A DNA stretch of 64,000 nucleotides from Prevotella sp. (lineage in GTDB: Bacteria; Bacteroidota; Bacteroidia; Bacteroidales; Bacteroidaceae), in the NCBI GenBank assembly GCA_024682415.1, contig JAIKZG010000009.1, forward strand, positions 124,001-188,000. Reading direction: 5' to 3'. Position 1 is the stretch's first letter. Every line of letters begins with the position of its first letter. Position numbers and translations under genes: made by a program. Below are positions 16,096-25,540 of this stretch, piece by piece. The notes beneath the pieces are model-generated. The model had not been told where the DNA came from, did not search any database, and saw nothing but the letters and a program-made list of their open reading frames with translations.

Positions 16096-18150
16096 ATGCA
16101 AAAAGGTAATATCGGGGTTACTACAGAGAACATATTCCCCGTCATCAAAAAGTTCCTCTATTCTGATCATGAGATTTTCTTGCGCGAAATGGTATCTAAT
16201 GCCGTTGATGCAACACAGAAGTTGAAGACCTATGCCGAGAAGGGAGACTTCAAGGGCGAGTTAGGTGATTTGACAATACATATCAATCTTGATAAAGAAG
16301 CTAAGACTCTTACTATTGTTGACCGTGGTATCGGTATGACAGAGGAAGAGATAAATAAGTATATCAATCAGATCGCATTTTCAGGCGTTACTGATTTCCT
16401 TGATAAATATAAGGATAATGCTAATGCAATAATCGGCCACTTCGGACTTGGATTCTATTCTTCTTTCATGGTTGCCGACAAGGTGGATATTATCACTAAG
16501 AGCTACAAGGATGGCGCTAAGGCTGTGAAGTGGAGTTGCGATGGTAGCCCTGAATTCTCTATTGAGGAAACAGATAAGGCTGATCGTGGTTCTGAAATCG
16601 TTCTCCACATCAGCGACGACTGCGCAGAATTTCTTGAGCACGCGCGTGTTCAGGCTTTGCTTTCTAAGTATTGCAAGTTTATGCCTATCAGTATCGCATT
16701 TGGCAAGAAGACTGAATGGAAAGACGGTAAGCAGGTAGATACTGCCGAGGATAATATCATCAACGATGTAGAGCCTTTGTGGACTAAGACTCCAAGCACA
16801 TTGAAGGATGAAGATTATAAGAAGTTCTATCAGACTCTTTACCCAATGCAGGACGAACCTTTGTTCTGGATTCATCTCAATGTGGATTATCCATTCACTC
16901 TTACTGGTATTCTCTATTTCCCTCGTATCAAGAATAACATTGATATGCAGCGCAATAAAATTCAGTTGTACTGCAACCAGGTGTTTGTCACCGATCAGGT
17001 GGAGGGAATCGTGCCAGACTTCCTCACATTGCTTCATGGTGTGATAGATTCTCCAGATATTCCTTTGAATGTGAGCCGTTCTTATTTGCAGAGCGATTCT
17101 AACGTGAAGAAGATTTCTACATATATTACAAAGAAGGTAGCAGACCGCTTGCAGAGCATATTCAAGGAAGACCGCAAGAACTATGAGGAAAAGTGGGATG
17201 ATTTGAAGATTTTCATCAACTATGGTATGCTCTCACAGGAAGATTTCTATGATCGCGCAAAGGACTTCTCTTTGATGAAGGATGTAGATGGCAAGTCCTT
17301 CACATTTGATGAGTATAAGACTCTTATCAAGGACAACCAGACCGACAAGAATGGTGAGCTTATTTATCTCTATGCTACTGATAAGGATGAGCAGTATACA
17401 TATATCAAGGCTGCTCAGGATAAGGGCTACAATGTTCTTATGCTCGATGGTCAGCTTGACGTGCCAATGGTTTCTATGCTCGAGCAGAAGCTGGAGAAGA
17501 GCCGCTTCCTGCGCGTAGACGCTGATATTATTGATCGTCTTATTGTGAAGGAAGATAAGAAAGAAAGTGATTTGGCTAAGGACGACAGCGAAAAGCTTTC
17601 TCAGGTGTTCCGCTCACAGATGCCTAAGATTGAAAAGGCAGAGTTTGGCGTTGAGGTACAGGCTTTGGGCGAGAAAGTTCAGCCTGTGTTGATGACTCAG
17701 AGTGAGTATATGCGTCGTATGAAGGAAATGAGTCGTTTCCAGCCTGGCATGAGCTTCTATGCGCAGATGCCAGATTCTTATTCTGTAGTGCTTAACAGTG
17801 ATCATCCATTGATTAAGAAAGTGCTTGGCGACACAAGTTCTGCTGTAGATGAGGCTTTGAAGCCTGTTGTCAGTGAGTTGAAAGGACAGGAGGCTCGCCT
17901 TGCTGCTCTGCATCAGACTCAAAGCAAGAAGAAGCCTGAGGAAATTTCTCAGGAGGAGAAAGACGATTTGCAGAACACAGAGAAGGCAATCAACGAGCAG
18001 CGCACTAAGCGTGATGAAATTCTTGCTGATTATGCTAATGGCAATGCTGTCGTACATCAGCTTATCGACCTTGCATTGCTTCAGAACGGAATGCTTAAGG
18101 GCGAAGCTCTTGACAATTTCTTGAAACGTTCAGTAGATTTGATTAAGTAA
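16096..18150 (+). CDS. htpG: molecular chaperone HtpG (Hsp90)
   Basis: A 684-residue cytoplasmic Hsp90. The N-terminal ATPase domain shows EIFLREMVSNAVDATQKL with its ATP-site Asn, DRGIGMTEEEI and HFGLGFYSSFMVAD. The middle domain has VEGIVPDFLTLLHGVIDSPDIPLNVSRSYL, including the conserved Arg of the catalytic loop. The C-terminal dimerisation domain runs to KGEALDNFLKRSVDLIK. A charged insertion at about 605-645 (LAALHQTQSKKKPEEISQ and on) is longer than in E. coli. The upstream region predicts sigma-54 control rather than a housekeeping promoter. Monocistronic, with a terminator at 18191-18230. Confidence 0.97.
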   Translation: MQKGNIGVTTENIFPVIKKFLYSDHEIFLREMVSNAVDATQKLKTYAEKGDFKGELGDLTIHINLDKEAKTLTIVDRGIGMTEEEINKYINQIAFSGVTDFLDKYKDNANAIIGHFGLGFYSSFMVADKVDIITKSYKDGAKAVKWSCDGSPEFSIEETDKADRGSEIVLHISDDCAEFLEHARVQALLSKYCKFMPISIAFGKKTEWKDGKQVDTAEDNIINDVEPLWTKTPSTLKDEDYKKFYQTLYPMQDEPLFWIHLNVDYPFTLTGILYFPRIKNNIDMQRNKIQLYCNQVFVTDQVEGIVPDFLTLLHGVIDSPDIPLNVSRSYLQSDSNVKKISTYITKKVADRLQSIFKEDRKNYEEKWDDLKIFINYGMLSQEDFYDRAKDFSLMKDVDGKSFTFDEYKTLIKDNQTDKNGELIYLYATDKDEQYTYIKAAQDKGYNVLMLDGQLDVPMVSMLEQKLEKSRFLRVDADIIDRLIVKEDKKESDLAKDDSEKLSQVFRSQMPKIEKAEFGVEVQALGEKVQPVLMTQSEYMRRMKEMSRFQPGMSFYAQMPDSYSVVLNSDHPLIKKVLGDTSSAVDEALKPVVSELKGQEARLAALHQTQSKKKPEEISQEEKDDLQNTEKAINEQRTKRDEILADYANGNAVVHQLIDLALLQNGMLKGEALDNFLKRSVDLIK

Positions 18151-18190
18151 ATTCGTAGAATATACTTGATTAATTTTAGTAATAAAAAAA

Positions 18191-18230
18191 GAGAAAATGG
18201 TTTATTCTTTTGTGAGTAAACCATTTTCTT
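18191..18230 (+). terminator. terminator after htpG
   Basis: GAAAATGGTTTA pairs with TAAACCATTTTC over 12 bp around a 12-base loop, with CTTATT after it. The stem overlaps the -33 box of the following tRNA promoter. Confidence 0.75.
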
Positions 18231-18240
18231 ATTACCTTTG
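18209..18240 (+). promoter_or_regulatory. promoter of tRNA-Arg
   Basis: TTTG at 18209-18212, 20 bases, then TACCTTTG at 18233-18240, a full match to the Bacteroidota consensus, 20 bp before the tRNA. Confidence 0.7.
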
Positions 18241-18260
18241 CTTCACTTTTAACGGAAGAA

Positions 18261-18334
18261 GGCCTCGTAGCTCAGTTGAATAGAGCAGCAGATTCCGGTT
18301 CTGCGTGTCATGGGTTTGAATCCCATCGAGGTCA
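18261..18334 (+). tRNA. tRNA-Arg (anticodon CCG)
   Basis: A full cloverleaf can be drawn. The acceptor arms GGCCTCG and CGAGGTC pair with one G-U. The D arm GCTC/GAGC is intact. The anticodon stem GCAGA/TCTGC holds the loop TTCCGGT, giving anticodon CCG for codon CGG. The T arm ATGGG/CCCAT encloses TTTGAAT. The discriminator is A and CCA is not encoded. The start codon of the next gene lies only five bases downstream. Confidence 0.95.
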
Positions 18335-18339
18335 CTATT

Positions 18340-18681
18340 ATGAATGATAAGCAGAAAGAATTATTGCAGCAATGCAGGTTTTATAAAGGCGAGGAGCATT
18401 GCCCTTACAAACTCGATGAAAATCCATTGAGCGAGGCTTGGTTTTGGAATTATGAGCGTGAATGGTTTGTTATGTCGGCTCTATATCCCGCTGTCGTAGC
18501 AACTTATGAAATGAATTTTCACAATGAGTTTGGTGATACATTTAGCAATGGTGATGGCGTGCCGGAAAGTCTGAAATATATTATCATTCATTATTTTCGC
18601 AAGAAATTGCCTATGGATGCGGAAATGGAGCAAGAAAATTATTTGAAATGGTATAAGAAATACTACTTAAAAGAGGAATAA
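18340..18681 (+). CDS. small conserved-looking protein of unknown function
   Basis: A 113-residue soluble protein starting MNDKQKELLQQCRFYKGEEHCP. The frame is open further back into the tRNA, so I chose the first ATG outside it, at 18340. It is rich in aromatic residues (EAWFWNYEREWFVMSALYP) and has two cysteines near the N-terminus; the C-terminal half is helical and charged. I do not recognise the family. It must share a transcript with the tRNA, because only five bases separate them and there is no room for a promoter. MazG follows at 4 bp, so the two proteins are likely made together. Confidence 0.75.
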   Translation: MNDKQKELLQQCRFYKGEEHCPYKLDENPLSEAWFWNYEREWFVMSALYPAVVATYEMNFHNEFGDTFSNGDGVPESLKYIIIHYFRKKLPMDAEMEQENYLKWYKKYYLKEE

Positions 18682-18685
18682 GAAG

Positions 18686-19018
18686 ATGACGATAAAAGAT
18701 GCGCAACAAGAAGTAGATAAGTGGATTAAAACCTATGGAGTGAGATATTTCTCGGAACTTACTAATATGGCTTGTCTTACTGAGGAAGTGGGCGAACTTG
18801 CGAGAGTGATAGCAAGAAAATATGGCGACCAGAGTTTTAAGGAGGGAGAAAAGGCTAATCTCAGTGAGGAAATGGCTGATATTTTATGGGTGCTCATCTG
18901 TCTTGCCAATCAAACTGGAGTAGACCTCACAGAGGCATTCGAAAAGAGTATGGAAAAGAAAACCAAGCGCGATTCTACAAGACATATTAATAATCCAAAG
19001 CTAACTACAAAAGATTAA
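18686..19018 (+). CDS. MazG-like nucleotide pyrophosphohydrolase
   Basis: A 110-residue single-domain all-alpha NTP pyrophosphohydrolase. The metal-binding pattern EEVGEL (about 33-38) followed by EEMADILW (about 61-68) is intact. Single-domain MazG proteins hydrolyse non-canonical or excess NTPs to NMP and pyrophosphate. It lies 4 bp downstream of the small unknown protein in the tRNA-Arg transcript. Confidence 0.9.
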   Translation: MTIKDAQQEVDKWIKTYGVRYFSELTNMACLTEEVGELARVIARKYGDQSFKEGEKANLSEEMADILWVLICLANQTGVDLTEAFEKSMEKKTKRDSTRHINNPKLTTKD

Positions 19019-19086
19019 ATTTATTTTATTCAGAAGGATAACTAAAAACCGTGTAGGGAGTTTTTCGTAAACTTCCGGCTTATCAA

Positions 19087-19118
19087 TTTGGCAAATAATG
19101 AAAAAAGTAGTAAGTTTG
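19087..19118 (+). promoter_or_regulatory. promoter of the GT2-DUF4922-SpoIID gene
   Basis: TTTG at 19087-19090, 20 bases, TAAGTTTG at 19111-19118, 43 bp ahead of the start codon. It matches the consensus fully. Confidence 0.7.
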
Positions 19119-19160
19119 CCATACAAAAATTAAGGTAAGTAATTTATTAAAGAAAACATA

Positions 19161-22100
19161 ATGGGAAAATCAATTGATGATTTTTATAAGATAAACACGA
19201 TAAATCCTAATCGACTGACGCTTGACGAACTGAAAACTATTGCGAAAAGCAGCGCAAACGATGAATTCATAATCCTAAGTATGAAGCAATCACCGGTTTC
19301 GCTTGGTATGTTTGCCGTGGAGCGAATGTTGAGCGTGGCGCATGACGCTGATAACGTGGCAATGCTTTATGCCGATCATTATTCAGTGGAGAATGGAAAG
19401 CGTGAGAAACATCCAGTAATAGATTATCAGGCAGGAAGTATCAGAGATGATTTCGATTTCGGCCAAATCGTTGTCGTAAGAACGACATTGATAAAAAAAT
19501 ATCTTGAGCAGGACGACTTAAAGAAATATGAGTTCGCTCAATGGTATGACCTTAGATTGTTCTTAAGCATAAACGGCTCTCTGTTTCATCTAAATGAATA
19601 TCTGTATACAGAGGAGGAACTTGACACGAGAGCAAGCGGAGTGAAACAGTTTGACTATGTAGATCCACGCAATCGCAACCGACAGATTGAACTTGAAGAG
19701 GTCGCTACACGTTATCTTGAAAAGATTGGAGCAATGGTGGACACTGCAAAATATGACGCTCCTGATTATGATGCGCAGGAATTTGAGTGTGAAGCTTCGG
19801 TTGTGATACCTGTGTATAACAGAGAGAAAACAATTGCAGATGCAGTTGGCTCGGCATTGAGTCAGGAAGCCGACTTTAAGTTTAATGTTATAGTTGTGGA
19901 TAACCATTCCACTGATAAAACAACGGAAATCCTCAATGGAATAAATGATGAGCGATTGGTGCATATCATTCCGGAGAGAACTGATCTCGGAATCGGTGGA
20001 TGCTGGAATGCGGCTGTGAGTGATAGCAGATGTGGCAGATTTGCTATTCAGCTCGATAGCGATGACCTGTATTCTTCACCAAAAACAATTGCGCGAATAG
20101 TGGAGGAATTCCGCAAGCAAAAAGCAGCGATGATGATAGGCAGCTATCGTATGTGCGACTTTGAGCTTAATACTCTTCCTCCTGGTCTTATCGACCATAA
20201 GGAATGGACTGATAAAAACGGCGCGAACAATGCTCTGCGCATAAACGGACTTGGCGCACCACGCGCGTTCTTCACTCCTTTGATAAGGCAGATAAAATTC
20301 CCTAACACAAGTTATGGAGAAGACTATGCCGTTGGCTTGGCTATATCACGTCGCCACAGAATAGGCAGAATATATGATGAATTATATTTGTGTCGCCGAT
20401 GGAATGGAAACAGCGATGCTGCACTCGACATTGAACATGTGAATGCAAATAATACATATAAAGATCGTCTGCGCACAATAGAGATAGCGGCACGTAAACA
20501 TATCAATAATGGCAACGGAGAGAATGAGGAGGATTCTTTTCTGACTTTTTTTAGTCAGCAGCTGTCAGCGTGGGATGACTGCCGACAGCATTTTGCTGAT
20601 TTGAAAAACGTGAAGACAAAAAATCTCACGACTACTGATGACTCGCTGCTGAAATTGCAGTTTAATCCAGCGAGAATGGTTTCTACCGGTGCTAAAATTG
20701 ATAAAAAGTCGTTGGCAAAGCGTCCTTGTTTCCTTTGTGATGAAAATCGTCCTAAGGAGCAATCATCTTTGTTGTTCGATGATAAACTAAAGGTGCTCGT
20801 AAATCCATATCCTATATTGCCACAGCATTTCACCTTGCCTGCCATTTGCCATACTAAGCAAAATATAGGTATGCTTTATGCAGAGATGCGCCGTGTGCTG
20901 ACCGAGCATAAGAGCCTTATGGCATTCTACAATGGTCCTAAATGTGGCGCGTCAGCTCCCGACCATGCGCATTTGCAGATGGGAACGTCAGGCTTGCTTC
21001 CATTGCAGACGGAGTGGGGACGACTAAGCAGAAATATGGAAAAGATTGCTTCTTATGGTGAAAATGACGCTCTCTATCTTATAAAAGATTTTGTCGTGCC
21101 TGTTTTTGCCATACGCACTCAGACGGCAGAAGGCGATAGCCATCTGTTTGATATTCTTTATTCTTCTCTTGAGAAATTCTATGCTAAGCCAGATGAAGAA
21201 CCGATGATGAACATTGTGGCATGGTATAGAGATAATGATTATGTCTGCGTAGTGATACCTCGCATGAAGCATCGCCCTGACTGTTATTTCAAAGAGGGTA
21301 AGGAACAGATATTGGTAAGTCCGGGAGCACTTGATATGGCAGGCATGATAATCACTCCTCGTGAGAAAGATTTCAATGGCCTTTCTGCTGTCGAGGCTGA
21401 AAGCATTTTAAAAGAATGTGGCATAACCAATGAAGATGCGGATAAAATTGTGGCGCTTATCAATGATGAGGAAAAACGGGCTTCTCAGAATGAGGATATG
21501 ACAGAACCGATGGTTACTGTAGGTATCGTGAGTGGCAGCGAAATACATTTTACTCTTAATAAGCCATATCTTGCCAAAGGCGAGAAAATAGAGGGTGAGC
21601 AGATCGCGCAATTCTCAGAGGGTGGTATTCTTTGGAACGGAAGCAGATATCAGGAGTTGCAGTTCATTCCTTCTGGTAATGATGCTTCGTTCACTCTTTC
21701 TGATGTTACAATCGGAGTGAATTTCCATTGGGAACGCAAAGAAGCGCAGACCTTTGTCGGCAATCTTAAACTTGTGGTAGACGCCGACAAAATATGCGCT
21801 ATCAATGAGTTATCAGTTGAAAGATATCTTGAGAGCGTTATCTCAAGCGAGATGAAGGCTTCTGCCTCATTGGAATTATTGAAAGCTCATACCGTGATTT
21901 CTCGCAGCTGGCTTCTCGCTCAGATGGAGAAGCGCAAACGTTTGTCGGAAAACAATAATGTGTTTTTCTCTTTCATTAAGAAGGATGACGAACTGATACG
22001 TTGGTATGACCGTGAAGACCATTTGCTGTTTGATGTCTGCGCGGACGACCATTGTCAGCGTTATCAAGGTATAACGAGAGAAACGAGCAAAAATGTGGCA

Positions 22101-22826
22101 GCTGCCGTGAAAGCGACAAAGGGTCAGGTGCTTATGAGTAAAAACGAAGATGGCGAAACTGAAATATGCGATGCTCGTTTTAGCAAATGTTGCGGTGGCA
22201 TAAGCGAGGAATATCAATATTGCTGGGAGGATATGGAAAAAACATATCTTAAGGCAGTAAAGGATGATGCTTCTGATGCTTCATTGAGCGGTAAGGATGA
22301 AGAATTGTTGGATCTTACCGTTGAGGCTAATGCCGAGAAATGGATTCGCTCAAATCCTGACGCATTCTGTAATACTGATGACGCAAAGGTTCTGAAACAG
22401 GTGCTTAACGATTACGACACCGAAACTCATGATTTCTATCGTTGGAAGGTGGAATACACCACAGAGGAACTTACGCAGCTTGTAAGTGATAATTTGAAGA
22501 TAGACTTCGGAGAAATAACAGATTTGCAACCATTGGAGCGTGGCAAAAGCGGACGTATTTCAAGGCTACGCATTGTGGGTAAAAACAGAAGTTTTGTGCT
22601 TGGCAAGGAATTGGAAATCCGTCGCGCGTTGAGCACAAGCCATCTGTATAGTTCTGCATTCGTCGTAGACAAAAAGGATGGAAAGTTTATCCTCACCGGA
22701 GCGGGCTGGGGGCATGGCGTAGGGCTATGCCAGATAGGGGCTGCCGTAATGGGAGAGCAAGGATATGATTACAGCAAGATATTGCTGCATTATTATAAAA
22801 ACGCTGAAATAACAAAAATATACTAA
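19161..22826 (+). CDS. GT2 glycosyltransferase - DUF4922 (GalT/HIT-like) - SpoIID/LytB fusion protein
   Basis: A 1221-residue multidomain protein with no signal peptide or membrane helix. Residues 1-200 are unassigned. A GT-A domain begins at VVIPVYNREK (214 on) with QLDSDD at 297-302. A DUF4922 domain (about 455-770) contains PCFLC at 522-526 and the HIT-type DHAHLQ at 601-606, as in GalT and Ap4A phosphorylase, which form or break nucleotidyl links. The C-terminal SpoIID/LytB domain (about 830-1221) has YLESVISSEM at 889-898, where E897 aligns with the lytic-transglycosylase glutamate, and GAGWGHGVGLCQIGA near 1180. The AmpG-like permease gene follows 4 bp later. A role in recycling peptidoglycan fragments is inferred. 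Confidence 0.88.
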   Translation: MGKSIDDFYKINTINPNRLTLDELKTIAKSSANDEFIILSMKQSPVSLGMFAVERMLSVAHDADNVAMLYADHYSVENGKREKHPVIDYQAGSIRDDFDFGQIVVVRTTLIKKYLEQDDLKKYEFAQWYDLRLFLSINGSLFHLNEYLYTEEELDTRASGVKQFDYVDPRNRNRQIELEEVATRYLEKIGAMVDTAKYDAPDYDAQEFECEASVVIPVYNREKTIADAVGSALSQEADFKFNVIVVDNHSTDKTTEILNGINDERLVHIIPERTDLGIGGCWNAAVSDSRCGRFAIQLDSDDLYSSPKTIARIVEEFRKQKAAMMIGSYRMCDFELNTLPPGLIDHKEWTDKNGANNALRINGLGAPRAFFTPLIRQIKFPNTSYGEDYAVGLAISRRHRIGRIYDELYLCRRWNGNSDAALDIEHVNANNTYKDRLRTIEIAARKHINNGNGENEEDSFLTFFSQQLSAWDDCRQHFADLKNVKTKNLTTTDDSLLKLQFNPARMVSTGAKIDKKSLAKRPCFLCDENRPKEQSSLLFDDKLKVLVNPYPILPQHFTLPAICHTKQNIGMLYAEMRRVLTEHKSLMAFYNGPKCGASAPDHAHLQMGTSGLLPLQTEWGRLSRNMEKIASYGENDALYLIKDFVVPVFAIRTQTAEGDSHLFDILYSSLEKFYAKPDEEPMMNIVAWYRDNDYVCVVIPRMKHRPDCYFKEGKEQILVSPGALDMAGMIITPREKDFNGLSAVEAESILKECGITNEDADKIVALINDEEKRASQNEDMTEPMVTVGIVSGSEIHFTLNKPYLAKGEKIEGEQIAQFSEGGILWNGSRYQELQFIPSGNDASFTLSDVTIGVNFHWERKEAQTFVGNLKLVVDADKICAINELSVERYLESVISSEMKASASLELLKAHTVISRSWLLAQMEKRKRLSENNNVFFSFIKKDDELIRWYDREDHLLFDVCADDHCQRYQGITRETSKNVAAAVKATKGQVLMSKNEDGETEICDARFSKCCGGISEEYQYCWEDMEKTYLKAVKDDASDASLSGKDEELLDLTVEANAEKWIRSNPDAFCNTDDAKVLKQVLNDYDTETHDFYRWKVEYTTEELTQLVSDNLKIDFGEITDLQPLERGKSGRISRLRIVGKNRSFVLGKELEIRRALSTSHLYSSAFVVDKKDGKFILTGAGWGHGVGLCQIGAAVMGEQGYDYSKILLHYYKNAEITKIY

Positions 22827-22830
22827 GATC

Positions 22831-24156
22831 ATGAAAAAGTCACCATGGGCATGGGTGCCCTCGCTCTATTTTGCAGAAGGACTGCCAAATGTTATTGTGG
22901 CAGAACTTTCAGTGCTGATGTATCAGCAACTTGGATTGAGTAATGCTGAGATTGCTTTATATACCAGTTTGTTTTATTTGCCATGGGTGATAAAGCCTTT
23001 CTGGAGTCCATTCGTGGATATTCTTAAAACAAAACGTTGGTGGATTCTCGCAATGGAGCTTTTGCTTGGTGCTGCTTTCGGCGGTATCGCATTCTCTATT
23101 CCTACATCTTTCTGGCTTCAAGCCACAATCTGTCTTTTCTGGCTCTTGGCATTTTCAAGCGCCACTCATGATATTGCAGCCGACGGATTCTATATGCTTG
23201 GTCTCAATGAGCATGATCAGGCGTGGTTTGTGGGTATACGCAACACTTTTTATCGCATTGCGTCAATATTCAGCAAGGGATTGCTCATTTGGCTGGCAGG
23301 CTTTTTGCAGGTCGCGTTTAGAGGGCAGATTAAATATTCATGGAGCATCGTATTTTATGCAGTTGCTGGTATCTTCATCGGGTTGTATCTATGGCACAAC
23401 TATGTAATGCCACGTCCGAAAGCAGATGTAGCGAATAAGGTATTGACACATAAAAAAAACGGTAAGGCAGCGAAACAAAGTGCTGGCGAGATATGGAGAG
23501 AAATCGTGGAAACTGTTGTTACTTTCTTCCGCAAGCCATACGCACTCACAGCTGTGCTCTTTATGCTGTTATATCGTTTCCCAGAGGCATTGCTTTCTAA
23601 GATTTCCATTCTTTTCCTTCGTGATTTTCCTCATGCAGGTGGATTGGGGCTGTCGCCACAGGAATTCAGTTTCGTGTATGGCACAATCGGTGTAATCGGT
23701 TTGCTTGGCGGTGGTATTCTTGGCGGAATTCTTGCCAGCAGAGATGGATTAAAGAAATGGCTTTGGCCAATGGTGTTGGCAATAACTGTGCCTGATTTGG
23801 TTTATGTCTATCTTAGCTATGCTCTGCCGGAAAGTCTTTGGCTCATTAATGCTTGCGTGTTTATAGAGCAGTTTGGCTATGGCTTTGGTTTCACAGCCTA
23901 TACTCTCTACCTTATATATTATAGTCAAGGCAATTTCAAGACAAGTCATTATGCCATCTGCACTGGTCTTATGGCAGCGAGCATGATGCTCCCCGGTATG
24001 CTTTCGGGTTGGCTTGAGTCGAAGTTGGGCTATCGTTATTTCTTCCTTTTGGTTATTGGAGCATGCTTCGTAACATTTATAGTTACGGCTTTGATTAAGT
24101 TTGACCCCGAGTTTGGCAAGAAGAAAGTGGAAGAAGAGCAAATAGAGGAAGACTAA
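22831..24156 (+). CDS. ampG: MFS transporter, AmpG-like muropeptide permease
   Basis: A 441-residue protein with about 12 hydrophobic helices. The N-terminus (VPSLYFAEGLPNVIVAELSVLMYQQLGLSNAEIALYTS) and the loop KPFWSPFVD are typical of the AmpG branch of the major facilitator superfamily, which imports anhydro-muropeptides. A hydrophilic Lys-rich loop (about 205-225) joins the two halves. It starts 4 bp after the SpoIID-containing fusion gene, so the two are translationally linked. Substrate is inferred from family and neighbour. The C-terminus is short, acidic and cytoplasmic. Confidence 0.85.
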   Translation: MKKSPWAWVPSLYFAEGLPNVIVAELSVLMYQQLGLSNAEIALYTSLFYLPWVIKPFWSPFVDILKTKRWWILAMELLLGAAFGGIAFSIPTSFWLQATICLFWLLAFSSATHDIAADGFYMLGLNEHDQAWFVGIRNTFYRIASIFSKGLLIWLAGFLQVAFRGQIKYSWSIVFYAVAGIFIGLYLWHNYVMPRPKADVANKVLTHKKNGKAAKQSAGEIWREIVETVVTFFRKPYALTAVLFMLLYRFPEALLSKISILFLRDFPHAGGLGLSPQEFSFVYGTIGVIGLLGGGILGGILASRDGLKKWLWPMVLAITVPDLVYVYLSYALPESLWLINACVFIEQFGYGFGFTAYTLYLIYYSQGNFKTSHYAICTGLMAASMMLPGMLSGWLESKLGYRYFFLLVIGACFVTFIVTALIKFDPEFGKKKVEEEQIEED

Positions 24157-24174
24157 TTTATATAGATATATTTT

Positions 24175-24699
24175 ATGAAAGATTTTAAGACTTTAGTGCA
24201 GATGCGTCGCAGTCATCGTCAGTTTACTGATGAGGAGATAAGCGCGGAAGATGTGAAACTCATTCTTCGTGCGGCTCTTATGTCGCCTACAGCTCGCGGA
24301 CAGCGCGCATGGCAGTTTGTAGTAGTAGACGATAAAACGGATATCGAAAAACTCTCTGACGCTAAGGAGAGTGGCTCACAGCTTATAAAGGGCGCTCCAT
24401 TGGCAGTCGCGATTCTTGGCGACCCTACATTGGATTGTTGGCTTGAAGATTGCTCTATCGCTGCTATTAGCATGCAATATCAGGCAGAAGATTTGGGATT
24501 AGGCAGTTGCTGGGTGCAGATGAAAGGTCATGCTCTCAATGACGGCACAAGTTCAGAGGATGTTGTGAGAGGAATACTTAATATCCCACAAAATCTTGAA
24601 GTGCTCTGCGTTGTCGCGTTTGGACATAAGGCAGATGAACGCAAACCACAAAACGAAGATAAGTTGAAGTGGGAAAATGTACATATAGGTAAATATTAA
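24175..24699 (+). CDS. nitroreductase family FMN oxidoreductase
   Basis: A 174-residue flavoprotein of the nitroreductase fold. Typical elements are RRSHRQFTDEEIS (about 10-22), RAALMSPTARGQRAWQFVVV (about 33-52), and GLGSCWVQMKGH (about 107-118). The C-terminal GHKADERKPQ is also usual. It uses NAD(P)H and FMN on nitro or quinone compounds, but the natural substrate is unknown. The stop codon TAA overlaps the ATG of the DUF2520 gene by one base, showing translational coupling. Confidence 0.88.
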   Translation: MKDFKTLVQMRRSHRQFTDEEISAEDVKLILRAALMSPTARGQRAWQFVVVDDKTDIEKLSDAKESGSQLIKGAPLAVAILGDPTLDCWLEDCSIAAISMQYQAEDLGLGSCWVQMKGHALNDGTSSEDVVRGILNIPQNLEVLCVVAFGHKADERKPQNEDKLKWENVHIGKY

Positions 24700-25466
24700 T
24701 GAATGTAATATTGATAGGTGCCGGCAGATTGGCAACTAATTTAGGTAAAGCACTTGTTCTATCTGGTAATAAGGTAGAACAAGTGTTTAGCCGTACAATG
24801 GAGTCGGCTTCTTGCCTTGCAAAGCAGATAGGTGCGGAAGCTATCTGTGATTATGGGCAGATAAGGGGTGATGCCGACATATATATCATCTCTGTAAAGG
24901 ATAGCGCATTAAAAGAAGTGATAGAAAAGGCTACAGAGAAACGCAGTGATAAACTTTTCGTTCATACGGCAGGAAGCATGCCTATGGATATGCTTAAAGG
25001 TTATGCCAATCATTATGGCGTGCTTTATCCTATGCAGACATTCTCAAAAGAGAAAGAGGTGGATTTCAAGCAGATACCTTGCTTTGTTGAAGCAAACAAT
25101 GACGACGCAAAGCAAGTGATAACAGATTTGAGCAACAGTATTTCCGACAGCGTGTATTATCTTTCCACGGATGAAAGAAAATATCTGCACCTTGCAGCCG
25201 TTTTTGCCTGTAATTTCTCAAATCATTGTTTCGCTATAGCTGAAAAAATATTGGGCGAACATGGATTGCCATTCAGCGTGATGTTCCCTTTGGTGGATGA
25301 GACTGCGCGCAAGGCACACACAATGTCGCCGAAAGACGGACAGACCGGGCCTGCCGTGCGCGAGGATAGAAACGTTATGGCTAAGCAACAAGCATTGCTT
25401 CCTGATGATTTTGCCAAGATATATGAGCAGCTTTCTGAAAGCATAATCAAAATGAAGAATGAATAA
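24699..25466 (+). CDS. Rossmann-fold DUF2520 oxidoreductase-like protein
   Basis: A 255-residue protein with an N-terminal NAD(P)-binding fold (VILIGAGRLATNLGKAL, residues 3-19) and a C-terminal helical DUF2520 domain (about 120-250) containing YLHLAAVFACNFSNH and the segment SPKDGQTGPAVREDR. The architecture resembles ketopantoate and pyrroline-5-carboxylate reductases. No reaction is established. Its start overlaps the stop of the nitroreductase gene, and the KdsC-like and Maf genes follow, a set often seen together in Bacteroidales. Confidence 0.82.
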   Translation: MNVILIGAGRLATNLGKALVLSGNKVEQVFSRTMESASCLAKQIGAEAICDYGQIRGDADIYIISVKDSALKEVIEKATEKRSDKLFVHTAGSMPMDMLKGYANHYGVLYPMQTFSKEKEVDFKQIPCFVEANNDDAKQVITDLSNSISDSVYYLSTDERKYLHLAAVFACNFSNHCFAIAEKILGEHGLPFSVMFPLVDETARKAHTMSPKDGQTGPAVREDRNVMAKQQALLPDDFAKIYEQLSESIIKMKNE

Positions 25467-25540
25467 CGCTTTATAAAAGTTTAAGGGCGTGCATTGTAAT
25501 ATTAAGAGTATTGTAAAATAGAGGGCGTGCAAAAATAAAA

